Origin: Ruegeria sp. PrR005
Lineage (GTDB): Bacteria > Pseudomonadota > Alphaproteobacteria > Rhodobacterales > Rhodobacteraceae
Reading direction: 5' to 3'
DNA length: 64,000 nucleotides
NCBI RefSeq assembly: GCF_010500245.1
Contig: NZ_JAAGOX010000055.1
Coordinates: 164,321-228,320 of the forward strand
The notes beneath the pieces were generated by a model. The model did not search any database and was not told where the DNA came from. It saw nothing but the letters and a program-made list of their open reading frames with translations. Every line of letters begins with the position of its first letter. Within the stretch, counting starts at the first letter, position 1. This document shows, in pieces, positions 54,334-62,859 of this stretch. The position numbers were made by a program, and so were the translations under genes.

Positions 54334-55728
54334 TCAGGCTGCCGCGACCAGGTCGGCATTCTCGACAACCTGGATGTCGGCAACTGCCAGCCCCGGATAG
54401 GCATCGTCGATCTGCGCCACGATGACACCGTCATACAGGACGAGGGCAACACCGCTGTTATCGGGGTCCTCTTCTATGGCCACCTCACCCGTGCTGCCGG
54501 TCGGTACCTCGATGCGTAGCTGGTCCTCGGCAAGATTGAAATCGTCTATCCGCGCAACCGTGCTTTCCTGCATCCAAGGGCCCACAACAAAGGTGTCGGC
54601 GCCGCCGCCACCGCTGGCCTGATCACCGCTACCCAGCCAAAGCTCGTCATCGCCTGCGCCGCCAATGATGGTGTCGCGATCCACCTCATCCTGAAGCCCC
54701 GACGCAGCATTGCCCATTCGGCCGACGACCCCCATGATCGTATCGTTGCCCGTGCCGCCATCCAGCAGGTCGTCACCAAAACCGCCATCGAGACTGTCAT
54801 TGCCCGCCTCGCCCAACAGGGTATCGGCCCCATAACCGCCGAGCAGCATGTCATTCTCGCCACCGCCCAGCAACTCGTCCTGGCCCAGGCCGCCGCGCAG
54901 AAGATCGGCGCCATCGCCGCCCGACAGACTGTCATCACCATCCCGCCCGCTCAGCCGATCGTCACCCGCACCGCCAAAGGCTGTGTCATTGCCTTCGCCG
55001 GCGTCAATCATATCCGGCCCGACCCCGCCGTCCAGACTGTCATCGCCGACACCGCCCGACAGTTGGTCGCCGCCATAACCGCCCAGCAGCGTGTCGTTGC
55101 CCGCGCCGCCCTCCAGGTGATCCAGTCCGGTACTGCCATGCAAGAGGTCGGCGCCATCACCGCCAAACAGCGTGTCGTCCCCATCCTGACCTCGCAACAC
55201 ATCGTCACCAGTGCCGCCATCAGCACTGTCATTGCCATCGCCGCCAAAGATCCGGTCCGGGTCCGCGCCACCATCCAGGTTGTCATCGCCGGCATTACCG
55301 AACAACTGGTCACTGCCATAGCCGCCTTGCAGCGTGTCGACACCTACGCCGCCCGACAAAACGTCCAGGCCGGTGCTGCCGTGCAGCAGGTCATCGCCGG
55401 CACCACCCGTCAACGTATCATCGCCATCCTTGCCACGCAGCACATCGTCGCCGGTACCGCCATCAGCACTATCATCGCCCGGGCCGGCAAAGATCGAATC
55501 CTCACCGCCAGCGCCGGAAATGGTGTCATCCCCGGTGCCCCCGTTGATCCAATTGGCCAGATCATTTCCCTGAAGCAGATCGTCGCCTTCGGTTCCTGAG
55601 ATTTCGCGATCGCCCGAAGGCCCCTCGTTCCCCCCCGAACCGCCACCATCATCATCGTTTTCGTCAATTGCCCATGCAATCGTTCCAACCGTCAATGCCG
55701 TTCCAAGCAATATGAGAACTGTCAGCAC
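54334..55728 (-). CDS. RTX-type calcium-binding repeat protein
   Basis: 464 residues. An N-terminal hydrophobic helix (MLTVLILLGTALTVGTIAWA) and an acidic Gly-rich linker are followed by continuous GGxGxDxLxG nonapeptide repeats, residues ~45-345. These bind calcium and fold as parallel beta-rolls on secretion. Residues 86-328 are organised as three near-identical 81-residue super-repeats. The last ~90 residues form a separate beta domain (DTFVVGPWMQESTVARIDDF, EDQLRIEVPTG) typical of the terminal part of RTX proteins. No type I secretion genes are adjacent. The DNA repeats are only the coding consequence. Confidence 0.9.
   Translation of the reverse strand: MLTVLILLGTALTVGTIAWAIDENDDDGGGSGGNEGPSGDREISGTEGDDLLQGNDLANWINGGTGDDTISGAGGEDSIFAGPGDDSADGGTGDDVLRGKDGDDTLTGGAGDDLLHGSTGLDVLSGGVGVDTLQGGYGSDQLFGNAGDDNLDGGADPDRIFGGDGNDSADGGTGDDVLRGQDGDDTLFGGDGADLLHGSTGLDHLEGGAGNDTLLGGYGGDQLSGGVGDDSLDGGVGPDMIDAGEGNDTAFGGAGDDRLSGRDGDDSLSGGDGADLLRGGLGQDELLGGGENDMLLGGYGADTLLGEAGNDSLDGGFGDDLLDGGTGNDTIMGVVGRMGNAASGLQDEVDRDTIIGGAGDDELWLGSGDQASGGGGADTFVVGPWMQESTVARIDDFNLAEDQLRIEVPTGSTGEVAIEEDPDNSGVALVLYDGVIVAQIDDAYPGLAVADIQVVENADLVAAA
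54745..55473 (-). repeat. Three tandem 243-base (81-residue) super-repeats within the RTX gene
   Basis: Protein units 86-166, 167-247 and 248-328 align without gaps. Each starts DSADGG or DTAFGG, has GDD(V/R)LxGxDGDD(T/S)L at the same place, H/RGxxGxD, then GGYGxDxL at residue ~50 of the unit and NLDGG/SLDGG near its end. 81 residues equals nine nonapeptides, so the unit duplicated as a block. Confidence 0.85.
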
Positions 55729-55875
55729 AATAGTATTCCCCCCAAACTCATTAACATGCGTAACCTAGCACATTTTCGCGAAACAGAATACTCATCAGGG
55801 AATTGCTTCCGATTACCGAACAATTCAGACCCGGGTGGCCCTCGGTCCGTTTGATTGGCGAGCAAAATAGCCGGA

Positions 55876-56661
55876 TTACAGGAGGGAAACCCAATCTGCT
55901 GTGCCGCCGGGCAGCTGGGGCCGGAAGTAAACGATCATGCGACCGTCCGGCCCGGCGACCGCGTCCTCCTCCCACGGGGCAACCCCATGCAGGCAATGTC
56001 GGTGCAAGAGATAGGCCTCGCCCGGGCGGGCATGCAGCCGGACCGTGGGACAGGTTTCGAACACTTCACGCCGCGCCGCCTGATAGGTATCGGTCACATC
56101 GACCCGGTGCCAGTCCTCTGGTGGATGCCCCACCATCGCGCGGGCCAGGGCGGGTCCCAGGATATGATGGCTGCCCTCCCAAAGGATCAGCGGCGCGGCC
56201 TCGGGCGGCGCCTCGGTCAGCGGCAGGCCGAGGATCCAGCCATGCGGTTCGTCCACATGGCGGCGACGGTCGGGACCTGCGGGCTTCAGCCCATCCACAT
56301 GCGCCGCCCCCCGATCACGGCGATAGCGAAAGGCCGCCGCGCCCTCGCCCCGGCGCGGACGCGGATAACCGGGATAGGTCACCGACACCTGCCCCCGATG
56401 CAAGGGCAGCATGCCCAGGTGACGGGTGATGAACTCGACCGCCTGCCCGGCCAGTTCCGGACCGTCCCCCACCCGGCCCGTCTCGTCATTGTCCAGCGCA
56501 TCGACCCCGATGAACCACGTCCCCTCGCAATCGAGCCACTGGGTGTGGGCCGGATCCGTGACCGCCCGCCGCGCGGCGGGCAGCGCATGGGCGCACCATC
56601 GGGCCAGTATCCGGTCGAACGGAAACCGCAGCCAGCCCCGGCGCAGGAAATCCTCTACCAC
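55876..56661 (-). CDS. Phytanoyl-CoA dioxygenase (PhyH)-like protein
   Basis: 261 residues from GTG at 56661 (MVEDFLRRGWLRFPFDR), which overlaps the preceding TSUP gene by 7 bases. The 2-oxoglutarate/Fe(II) features are HVDG (HxD iron ligands) in the RGAAHVDGLKP segment and the distal HRHCLHGVAPW (third His), with a following Arg. LILWEGSHHILGPAL resembles the PhyH core helix. The start is a GTG without a strong independent ribosome binding site, consistent with translational coupling. The substrate is unknown. Confidence 0.75.
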   Translation of the reverse strand: MVEDFLRRGWLRFPFDRILARWCAHALPAARRAVTDPAHTQWLDCEGTWFIGVDALDNDETGRVGDGPELAGQAVEFITRHLGMLPLHRGQVSVTYPGYPRPRRGEGAAAFRYRRDRGAAHVDGLKPAGPDRRRHVDEPHGWILGLPLTEAPPEAAPLILWEGSHHILGPALARAMVGHPPEDWHRVDVTDTYQAARREVFETCPTVRLHARPGEAYLLHRHCLHGVAPWEEDAVAGPDGRMIVYFRPQLPGGTADWVSLL

Positions 56662-57479
56662 CCAAGCGCCTTGCGCAGCATGTTGAGCGCCACCAGCGTC
56701 AGGAACACGGCAAAGATGCGTTTCAGCGGCTTGGGGTCCATCGCATGGGCCAGTTTCACCCCCCAGGGCGTGGTGATCAGGGTCATGCAGATGACCACGC
56801 CAAAGGCCACCAGGTTGACCGCCCCCACCGTCAGCGGCGGCCGCTGCGCCGGGTCGATCTGCAAGAGCAGGAAGCCCAGCACCGAGGGCACCGCGATGAT
56901 CACGCCAAAGCCTGCGGCGGTGGCAACAGCGCGGTGAATGGGCGTGTTGTAAAGGCTCATCAGCGGCACGCCAAAGCTGCCACCGCCGATGCCCATCAGC
57001 ACCGACAGGAAGCCCACCATCGGTGACAGGACCAACCGGCGCGGACCGCCCGGCATCGCCTCTCCCAGCCGCCAATGGGCGCGGCCCAGCCCCAGATAGG
57101 CGCCGATCACGATGCCCAGCATGCCAAACAGCGCCTGCAACGCGACCGAGCGCAGCGAGGCGGCGACCATCACCCCCAGAACCGCACCCACCGCGATCCC
57201 CGGCCCCCAGCCACGCAGGATATCCCAATCCACCGCGCCCTTCTTGTTATGGCTCAGGACCGAGCGCAGAGAGGTCACGATGATGGTCGCGAGCGACGTG
57301 GCCAGACACATCTGCATCAACTGCGGCCCGCCATAGCCAAGCGTCTGGAACGCATAGAAAAAGGCCGGGACCAGCACAATACCACCCCCCACACCCAGCA
57401 ACCCCGCCAGCACCCCGGCAAGGGCACCGATGACGATCAGCAGGGCCAGCATCTGCAACAGCAGCATCATGTCGGGCAT
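56655..57479 (-). CDS. TauE/SafE (TSUP) family permease
   Basis: 274 residues, about eight helices in two halves. First half GVLAGLLGVGGGIVLVPAFFY, second half VGFLSVLMGIGGGSFGVPLM, the twin glycine-rich motifs of TSUP proteins. ATG at 57479 has GGAGCGGAG upstream; the upstream extension is hydrophilic and rejected. Substrate is unknown; TSUP members move sulfite, thiosulfate or organosulfonates. Its stop overlaps the PhyH-like start. Confidence 0.88.
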   Translation of the reverse strand: MPDMMLLLQMLALLIVIGALAGVLAGLLGVGGGIVLVPAFFYAFQTLGYGGPQLMQMCLATSLATIIVTSLRSVLSHNKKGAVDWDILRGWGPGIAVGAVLGVMVAASLRSVALQALFGMLGIVIGAYLGLGRAHWRLGEAMPGGPRRLVLSPMVGFLSVLMGIGGGSFGVPLMSLYNTPIHRAVATAAGFGVIIAVPSVLGFLLLQIDPAQRPPLTVGAVNLVAFGVVICMTLITTPWGVKLAHAMDPKPLKRIFAVFLTLVALNMLRKALGW

Positions 57480-57664
57480 GGGTCGGTCTCCGCTCCTTGG
57501 TTCCGACAGGGGTACAACGCTTGCGTGGCAAGGGAAAGCGATCTTGTGGGACAATTCCGCTTGTCTAGGGTCACATGGGTTTGACCTTCACGTCATCCGT
57601 CAGCTGCGGGTGCGCAGCAAAAGCAAGAATGGCAACTTCGAGCCCAGAGTTGCCAGATCACTCG

Positions 57665-58450
57665 CTAGAATTCGATCAATGATCCGGCACCGGGACGTTC
57701 GTAGCCAAATTCAGTTTGAAGGCGGGCTTGAATGTCGAACGAGACGCAGTGAACCGGAAGAAGATGTGGGATTTTCTCTGTTTTGAACCAGTCAATTGTT
57801 TCTTTCACGGCTGGCTTTTCTGGATTGACCAGATGAAATCCACCGATGACAGCGTGCAAGTCCTGCCCGGTGACTTCCTTGGCACAGGTACAAATGTTGC
57901 AGATACCACTGTGTGAACATCCTGTGACAACTACCGCGCCGCTTTCAGTCCGAAAGGCCAAAGCAGTATCGTCGTCCATCGGGTCTTCGTAGTAATAACC
58001 GCGCTCAAACGATGTGACCCTGGGAATTTTGCCAAGGAAGAAAGCTCCAGGTACAAATTCCAACGGCTCTTGTGCTTCAACAACTTGGAAATCAGCGCGG
58101 ATCTTCTGTTCAATCTCTGCGTATTTGTGAGGGAGATGGCGATCAACCGGCTCGATGAATGGATCGAGGAGTGCAGTCATGACACGCGGGTGCAGGACAA
58201 GCTTTTTCTTCTTTGTGAAGGAGTGGAACAGCAAGCCACGAGAATGGTCGCTGTGGAAATGGGATAGAGCTATTACGTCCACCTTGTCCAGATCAATATC
58301 TGCGGTCTCGGCGTTTCGACGCCATACATCGGACCAGCCCGTATCAAAGAGGATTTTAGTATCACCGTATTCGATCCAAGCCGAGAATCCATATTCCGCC
58401 AGCCAGCAAAGGTCGGATACAAGGTTCTCGTTCAGCAGCCGGATTTTCAT
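57665..58450 (-). CDS. Metallo-beta-lactamase fold hydrolase
   Basis: 261 residues. The metal motif is ALSHFHSDHSRG (HxHxDH); further ligand positions are in VVTGCSHSGICNIC and IGGFHLVNP. GCSHSGI.NI resembles the MBL branch related to dihydropterin-ribofuranosylaminobenzene 5'-phosphate synthase. The DNA is about half G+C (50% in the sample 57961-58020), clearly lower than adjacent genes, and codon use differs, suggesting recent transfer. ATG at 58450 has GGTGAG upstream. Monocistronic, with ~250 bases of gene-free sequence upstream. Confidence 0.85.
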   Translation of the reverse strand: MKIRLLNENLVSDLCWLAEYGFSAWIEYGDTKILFDTGWSDVWRRNAETADIDLDKVDVIALSHFHSDHSRGLLFHSFTKKKKLVLHPRVMTALLDPFIEPVDRHLPHKYAEIEQKIRADFQVVEAQEPLEFVPGAFFLGKIPRVTSFERGYYYEDPMDDDTALAFRTESGAVVVTGCSHSGICNICTCAKEVTGQDLHAVIGGFHLVNPEKPAVKETIDWFKTEKIPHLLPVHCVSFDIQARLQTEFGYERPGAGSLIEF

Positions 58451-58660
58451 GTGGCTCACCGTGCGAAATTCGAGAATTGGCGAGCATCATAGCCGAAAGT
58501 TGCTCGAAAACGAAGATACTCGAACGGCTGCAAAGTCCGCAAAGCAGACTTTTTGAGCAGAGCGATCCGACAATAGCCTTGCAACCACATCGCCTGTACG
58601 TCAGAAAAACGGCTCCCGGCAACAGACGCGTTCAGGTCACACGCCTGACCTCCAACAAAA

Positions 58661-58686
58661 AAAGGGCGGGGTCTTCCCCGCCCTTT
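58661..58686 (-). terminator. Rho-independent terminator of the sodium:alanine symporter gene
   Basis: AAAGGGCGGGG / CCCCGCCCTTT, a perfect 11-base stem with a 4-base loop, followed on the minus strand by TTTTTTTG. It lies 20 bases after the symporter stop. Confidence 0.9.
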
Positions 58687-58705
58687 CCATCGAAGCCTCA
58701 GCCAA

Positions 58706-60250
58706 TTAGCCGAACTTCTTGATCTCGCCCGACTTGAGCCGCGACAGGTAGGAGTCGAGCTCGCGCTTGACGATCGGCATCAGCAGATAGAGTGCGATGA
58801 TGTTGACCACGGCCATGGCAAAGATCGCCGCATCCGAGAAGTCGATGACCGGACCCAGGCTGGCCGACGCGCCGATCACCACGAAGATGCAGAAGATCAC
58901 CTTGAACACCAGTTCGGTGGTCTTGCCTTCGCCGAACAGGAAGGTCCAGGCCTTGAGGCCATAGTAGGACCAGCTGATCATGGTCGAGAAGGCAAACAGG
59001 ATCACCGCCACGGCCAGAATGTATTGGAAGAACGGGAAGGCCGAGGAGAAGGCCGCCGAGGTCAGCGCCACGCCCTTGTTGCCGTCCACGGTCTGGATGG
59101 TGCTTGCGCCCTCGTCCAGCAGGTACATGCCGGTTGCCGGGTCGGTGATCAGCTGACCGGTGATGATGATCACCAGCGCGGTCATGGTGCAGATCACCAC
59201 GGTGTCGATGAAGGGTTCCAGCAGCGACACAAAGCCTTCTGTGATCGGTTCCTTGGTCCGCACCGCCGAGTGGGCGATCGCGGCCGAGCCGACGCCCGCC
59301 TCGTTCGAGAAGGCGGCCCGCTTGAAGCCCTGGATCAGCGCGCCGACAAAACCGCCCGCAATGCCCAGCCCGCTGAAGGCCCCGGCAAAGATCTGGCCAA
59401 AGGCCCAGCCGATCATGTCCGCGTTCATCGCGATGATCACCAGCGCGGTGGCCACATAGAGCACGCCCATGAAGGGCACGACCTTTTCGGTCACGCTGGC
59501 GATGGATTTCAGGCCACCGACGATGACCGCAAAAACGATACCGGCAAAGATCAGGCCGGTGATCCAGCCCGGAAATTCACCCACAACATTGGTGATCTGC
59601 GCATGCGCCTGGTTGGCCTGGAACATGTTGCCGCCGCCAAAGGCACCCAGGATACAGAAGATCGAGAACAGGATCGCCAGGAACTTGCCCGCCGGAATGC
59701 CGCGTTCTTCGAACCCCTTGGTCATGTAATACATCGGGCCGCCCGAAACGGTGCCGTCTGCATATTCGTTGCGGTACTTAACGCCCAGCGTACATTCGGT
59801 GAATTTCGACGCCATGCCCATCAGACCGGCGAGGATCATCCAGAAGGTCGCACCCGGACCGCCGATGCCCACGGCAACGGCCACACCGGCGATGTTGCCC
59901 AGACCCACGGTACCTGACAGCGCGGTGGCCAGCGCCTGGAAATGGCTGACCTCGCCCGCGTCATTGGGGTCGGAATAGTCGCCCTTGACCAGCGCGATCG
60001 AATGCGGGAACGCCCGGAACTGGATGAACCCGAAATAGAGCGTGAACACCGTCGCGGCGATCACCAGCCACATCACGATCCAGGGGAAAGAGGTGCCGGG
60101 GAACGGGCTGAAGATGAAATTGACAAACCAACCGGTCGAACTGGCAAAGATCTGATTGACCTTTTCGTCGACGGATTGAGCCAGTGCCGGAACTGCGGAC
60201 AGCATGGCAACCGGCGCGGCCAGTGCCGCTGCTTTGGAGAGAGATGTCAT
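58706..60250 (-). CDS. Alanine/glycine:cation symporter (AGCS family)
   Basis: 514 residues with ~11 membrane helices. The AGCS signature is GTVGLGNIAGVAVAVGIGGPGATFWMI, and the family's FSNEAGVGSAAIAHSAVRT follows in the middle. A cleavable-looking N-terminal signal (ALAAPVAMLSAVPALAQ) precedes a short periplasmic stretch, as in many marine members. It takes up D/L-alanine or glycine with Na+. It lies 23 bases after the universal stress gene, in one unit divergent from the Lrp/AsnC regulator. Confidence 0.95.
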   Translation of the reverse strand: MTSLSKAAALAAPVAMLSAVPALAQSVDEKVNQIFASSTGWFVNFIFSPFPGTSFPWIVMWLVIAATVFTLYFGFIQFRAFPHSIALVKGDYSDPNDAGEVSHFQALATALSGTVGLGNIAGVAVAVGIGGPGATFWMILAGLMGMASKFTECTLGVKYRNEYADGTVSGGPMYYMTKGFEERGIPAGKFLAILFSIFCILGAFGGGNMFQANQAHAQITNVVGEFPGWITGLIFAGIVFAVIVGGLKSIASVTEKVVPFMGVLYVATALVIIAMNADMIGWAFGQIFAGAFSGLGIAGGFVGALIQGFKRAAFSNEAGVGSAAIAHSAVRTKEPITEGFVSLLEPFIDTVVICTMTALVIIITGQLITDPATGMYLLDEGASTIQTVDGNKGVALTSAAFSSAFPFFQYILAVAVILFAFSTMISWSYYGLKAWTFLFGEGKTTELVFKVIFCIFVVIGASASLGPVIDFSDAAIFAMAVVNIIALYLLMPIVKRELDSYLSRLKSGEIKKFG

Positions 60251-60273
60251 GTGTTACCTCGACTGTTGGAAAG

Positions 60274-60708
60274 TTACGGCACGATGGTGCAAGGAACCGG
60301 CGCACATTGCGCCAGGGTGCCCGCAACCGATCCGAAGACCCGCGCGGCCAGGCCGCTTTCGCCCTTGCGCGCGACAAAGATCTGGGCCGCGCCGCTGTCG
60401 GTCGCGATATCACAGATCGTATCGGCCACGTGGCCATACCGGATCACTGTCTCCACACTGACACCCTGCCCCGCCAGCTGGCTCTTCAGCGGCGCCATCA
60501 GATGGCTTTCCGCACGGGCCAGTTCCTCGCCCCGGCGCTTGTGGCGCTCTTCCAGCTCGGTTGGGGTCAGGAACGAATAGGGCGACCACTCCAGCACATG
60601 TGCAACGATCAGCGTGGCGCCAACAGCCGCCGCACGCTCCATCGCAAAGTCCAGTGCACGCCGGGACGCCGCGCTGCCGTCGTATCCGACGACGAATTTG
60701 GTTGTCAT
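60274..60708 (-). CDS. Universal stress protein (UspA family)
   Basis: 144 residues; single Usp domain. VVGYDGSAASRRALDFAMERA opens the nucleotide-binding fold, and ARKGESGLAARVFGSVAGTL matches the G-x2-G-x9-G-[ST] ATP-binding motif near the C-terminus. It precedes the symporter gene. Its pairing with an amino acid symporter and an adjacent Lrp-type regulator suggests nutrient-linked expression. Confidence 0.9.
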   Translation of the reverse strand: MTTKFVVGYDGSAASRRALDFAMERAAAVGATLIVAHVLEWSPYSFLTPTELEERHKRRGEELARAESHLMAPLKSQLAGQGVSVETVIRYGHVADTICDIATDSGAAQIFVARKGESGLAARVFGSVAGTLAQCAPVPCTIVP

Positions 60709-60800
60709 GTCTTCCTCCCTGGGAATGCTGCGCGTCCTTCTGACGCACTTGTAAAGTACAACACAGAACCGGGGATTTGTTTCGAAAATTCCTTGTCTGT

Positions 60801-60825
60801 CGGAAAATTTTCGGAAAATATCCCG
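60801..60825. promoter_or_regulatory. A+T-rich palindrome in the Usp/Lrp divergent region
   Basis: GAAAATTTTC (60803-60812) is a 10-base palindrome, part of a run of CGGAAAAT-like repeats (60801-60820) with CGAAAATTCC at 60783-60792. It lies in the 146-base gap between the divergent Usp and Lrp/AsnC genes, 43 bases before the regulator start. Lrp-type proteins prefer such A+T-rich palindromes and often autoregulate. Confidence 0.4.
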
Positions 60826-60854
60826 AAATAGGGAGTGAGATAAGAAGTTTTCCG

Positions 60855-61310
60855 ATGGATAGCCTAGACAAGAAGATTCTTTCCGTCTTGCAACAGGACG
60901 GCCAGATCTCGATGGCGGCCCTGTCCGAGCGGATCGGACTGTCGTTATCGGCCTGCCACCGACGGGTCAAGCTGATGGAGGCGGACGGCATCATCCGCAA
61001 CTACGCCGCCCAGATCGACCGCCAGACGGTCGGGCTGGAGGTTCAGGTCTTTATCGAGGTCAAGCTGAACTCGCAACGGCGCGAGGACCTGGAAGCCTTT
61101 GAAAAGGCGATCTTGTCAATGCCCGAGATCCTGGAATGCCACATGATCACCGGCGAGTTCGATTTCCTGATCCGGGTCTGTGTGCATTCGCCCGCCGATT
61201 ACGAGGCGCTCTATCGCAGTTCGCTGTCTGCGATCCCGGCGGTATCGCAGATGAAAACGCTGCTCAGCCTGTCGACAGTCAAAGAGTTTCGCGGCTATCA
61301 CCTGCGCTGA
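60855..61310 (+). CDS. Lrp/AsnC family transcriptional regulator
   Basis: 151 residues. HTH at residues ~3-50 (LDKKILSVLQQDGQISMAALSERIGLSLSACHRRV), an AsnC-type linker (IDRQTVGLEV) and a RAM/AsnC ligand-binding domain (ECHMITGEFDFLIRV). The ATG at 60855 gives the standard MDSLDKKIL start; the frame further upstream is a 5' extension over the intergenic palindromes. It very likely responds to an amino acid and controls the divergent Usp-symporter unit. Confidence 0.93.
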   Translation: MDSLDKKILSVLQQDGQISMAALSERIGLSLSACHRRVKLMEADGIIRNYAAQIDRQTVGLEVQVFIEVKLNSQRREDLEAFEKAILSMPEILECHMITGEFDFLIRVCVHSPADYEALYRSSLSAIPAVSQMKTLLSLSTVKEFRGYHLR

Positions 61311-61321
61311 TCCGCTGGCCC

Positions 61322-61738
61322 TTACCCATCTCGTCCGGGTTCCGCCGGGTTGCTGGAGAACAGCGCGATCTTGTTGCCCTGCGGGTCGCGCAGGTAGCCC
61401 ACATAGAACTGCGGCCCATAATCGGCGCGGAACCCCGGTCGCCCTTCGTCATGACCGCCCGCCGCCAGGGCTGCGGCATGCAGCGCGCGCACCTGCGCCT
61501 GATTGCGCGCCTCAAAGGCAACCATGGCGCCATTCCCGGCCGAGGCCAGGCCACCGTCAAAGGGCGGTTTGACGTAGAAATCCGGAAAAACGGGCAACTG
61601 TCCCGATTCCACCGGCAGCGCGTAACTCAGCCCCTCGGGCCCTTCCTTCAATTGATACCCAAGCGCCAGCAGGAAGGCCGAATAGAACCGTTTCGCGGCT
61701 GCGATGTCATCGGCCCCAACAGTGACATAAGCAATCAT
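61322..61738 (-). CDS. VOC (glyoxalase/bleomycin-resistance) superfamily protein
   Basis: 138 residues, two beta-alpha-beta-beta-beta modules: IAYVTVGADDIAAAKRFYSAF at the start, then AFEARNQAQVRALHAAALAAGG with FYVGYLRDPQGNKIALFSS at the end. The last DPxGNxxxL motif is typical of VOC domains. Metal ligands are possible but substrate is unknown. It converges on the Lrp gene with an 11-base gap and lies 30 bases downstream of dusA. Confidence 0.86.
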   Translation of the reverse strand: MIAYVTVGADDIAAAKRFYSAFLLALGYQLKEGPEGLSYALPVESGQLPVFPDFYVKPPFDGGLASAGNGAMVAFEARNQAQVRALHAAALAAGGHDEGRPGFRADYGPQFYVGYLRDPQGNKIALFSSNPAEPGRDG

Positions 61739-61768
61739 TGCATCTTCCCTTTTCCCACGGGGCGGCGC

Positions 61769-62746
61769 TTATCCGGTGACCTGTTCCAATGCCGCCTCGA
61801 CCAGCTCCGGCCCGGCACCGGGGCGCACCGCGCCCTCAGACAGCATCCGCCGCCAGCCGCGCGCACCGGGACGCCCGGCAAACAGGCCCAGCATGTGCCG
61901 GGTCACCTGATGTAGCCGCCCGCCTGCCGCCAGATGCGCCTCGATGTAGGGCAGCATGGCGCGCGCCACCGTCACCGGGTCGCTGGCCTCGCCTGTGCCA
62001 TAGATCAAAGGATCGGCCTGGCACAGGATATCTGCGGGCTGGTGATAGGCTGCCCGCCCGATCATCACCCCATCCAGCCCGGCATCCAGATGCGCCCGCG
62101 CCGCCGCGAGCGTGTCGATACCGCCATTGATCGAGATATGCATTTCGGGAAAGCGCGCTTTCATCCGGTGCACCAGATCGTAATCGAGCGGCGGGATATC
62201 CCGGTTCTCCTTGGGGCTCAGCCCCTGCAACCAGGCCTTGCGCGCATGGATGGTCACCCTCTGGCACCCGGCCCCGGCGATCTGCTCCAGGAAATCGGGT
62301 AAAACGGTCTCGGGATCCTGATCATCGACCCCGATCCGGCATTTGACCGTCACCTCGACATCGACCGCCGCGCGCATGGCGGCCACACATTCGGCCACCA
62401 GCCCGGGATGCTTCATCAGCACCGCCCCGAACGTGCCCGACTGCACCCGATCCGACGGGCAGCCGCAGTTGAGGTTGATCTCGTCATACCCCGCCTCCGC
62501 CCCCAGCCGCGCCGCCTGCGCCAGCTCCTCGGGGTCCGAGCCGCCCAGTTGCAGGGCCACCGGATGTTCCTCAGGGCTGTACTCCAGCAGATGCAACGCC
62601 CCCCCGCGCACCAGCGCCGGTGCGGTCACCATCTCGGTATACAGCAGCACCTCGCGGCTCAGCAGCCGATGCAGATAGCGGCAATGCCGGTCCGTCCAGT
62701 CCATCATAGGGGCACAGGATAATCTAGCGTGTTGATTTATTTGCAT
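61769..62746 (-). CDS. dusA: tRNA-dihydrouridine(20/20a) synthase DusA
   Basis: 325 residues. DusA reduces U20/U20a in tRNA D-loops with FMN and NADPH. APMMDWTDRHCRYLHRLLS opens the TIM barrel, NLNCGCPSDRVQSGTFGAVLM carries the catalytic Cys, and VTIHARKAWLQGLSPKENR binds tRNA/FMN. The extreme N-terminus (MQINQHARLSC) and its A+T-rich upstream DNA differ in composition from the body, consistent with a 5' end supplied by an element integrated at this site. The ribosome binding site is weak. Confidence 0.96.
   Translation of the reverse strand: MQINQHARLSCAPMMDWTDRHCRYLHRLLSREVLLYTEMVTAPALVRGGALHLLEYSPEEHPVALQLGGSDPEELAQAARLGAEAGYDEINLNCGCPSDRVQSGTFGAVLMKHPGLVAECVAAMRAAVDVEVTVKCRIGVDDQDPETVLPDFLEQIAGAGCQRVTIHARKAWLQGLSPKENRDIPPLDYDLVHRMKARFPEMHISINGGIDTLAAARAHLDAGLDGVMIGRAAYHQPADILCQADPLIYGTGEASDPVTVARAMLPYIEAHLAAGGRLHQVTRHMLGLFAGRPGARGWRRMLSEGAVRPGAGPELVEAALEQVTG
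62683..62708. other. Candidate attachment site within the 5' end of dusA
   Basis: Minus-strand sequence encoding the conserved MMDWTDRHC of dusA. Mobile elements with DusA-associated integrases insert here and recreate the dusA 5' end. The integrase gene begins ~115 bases away and reads outwards. The matching right-end copy would lie beyond this window, so the site is inferred, not shown. Confidence 0.45.
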
Positions 62747-62859
62747 TTTTTGTGTATCTTCAAACTGTTGGCGGCGACGGCTGCTACGCTGGAATACGCC
62801 CCAATATCCCCGAATTTGCCCCTTTGCGACGACTCATTGCACACACAGCGCACACGAAA

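Noticed and set aside
54745..55473. Regular DNA repeats resembling a CRISPR or tandem array
   Set aside because: The 27- and 243-base periods are multiples of the nine-residue RTX repeat and stay in frame throughout.
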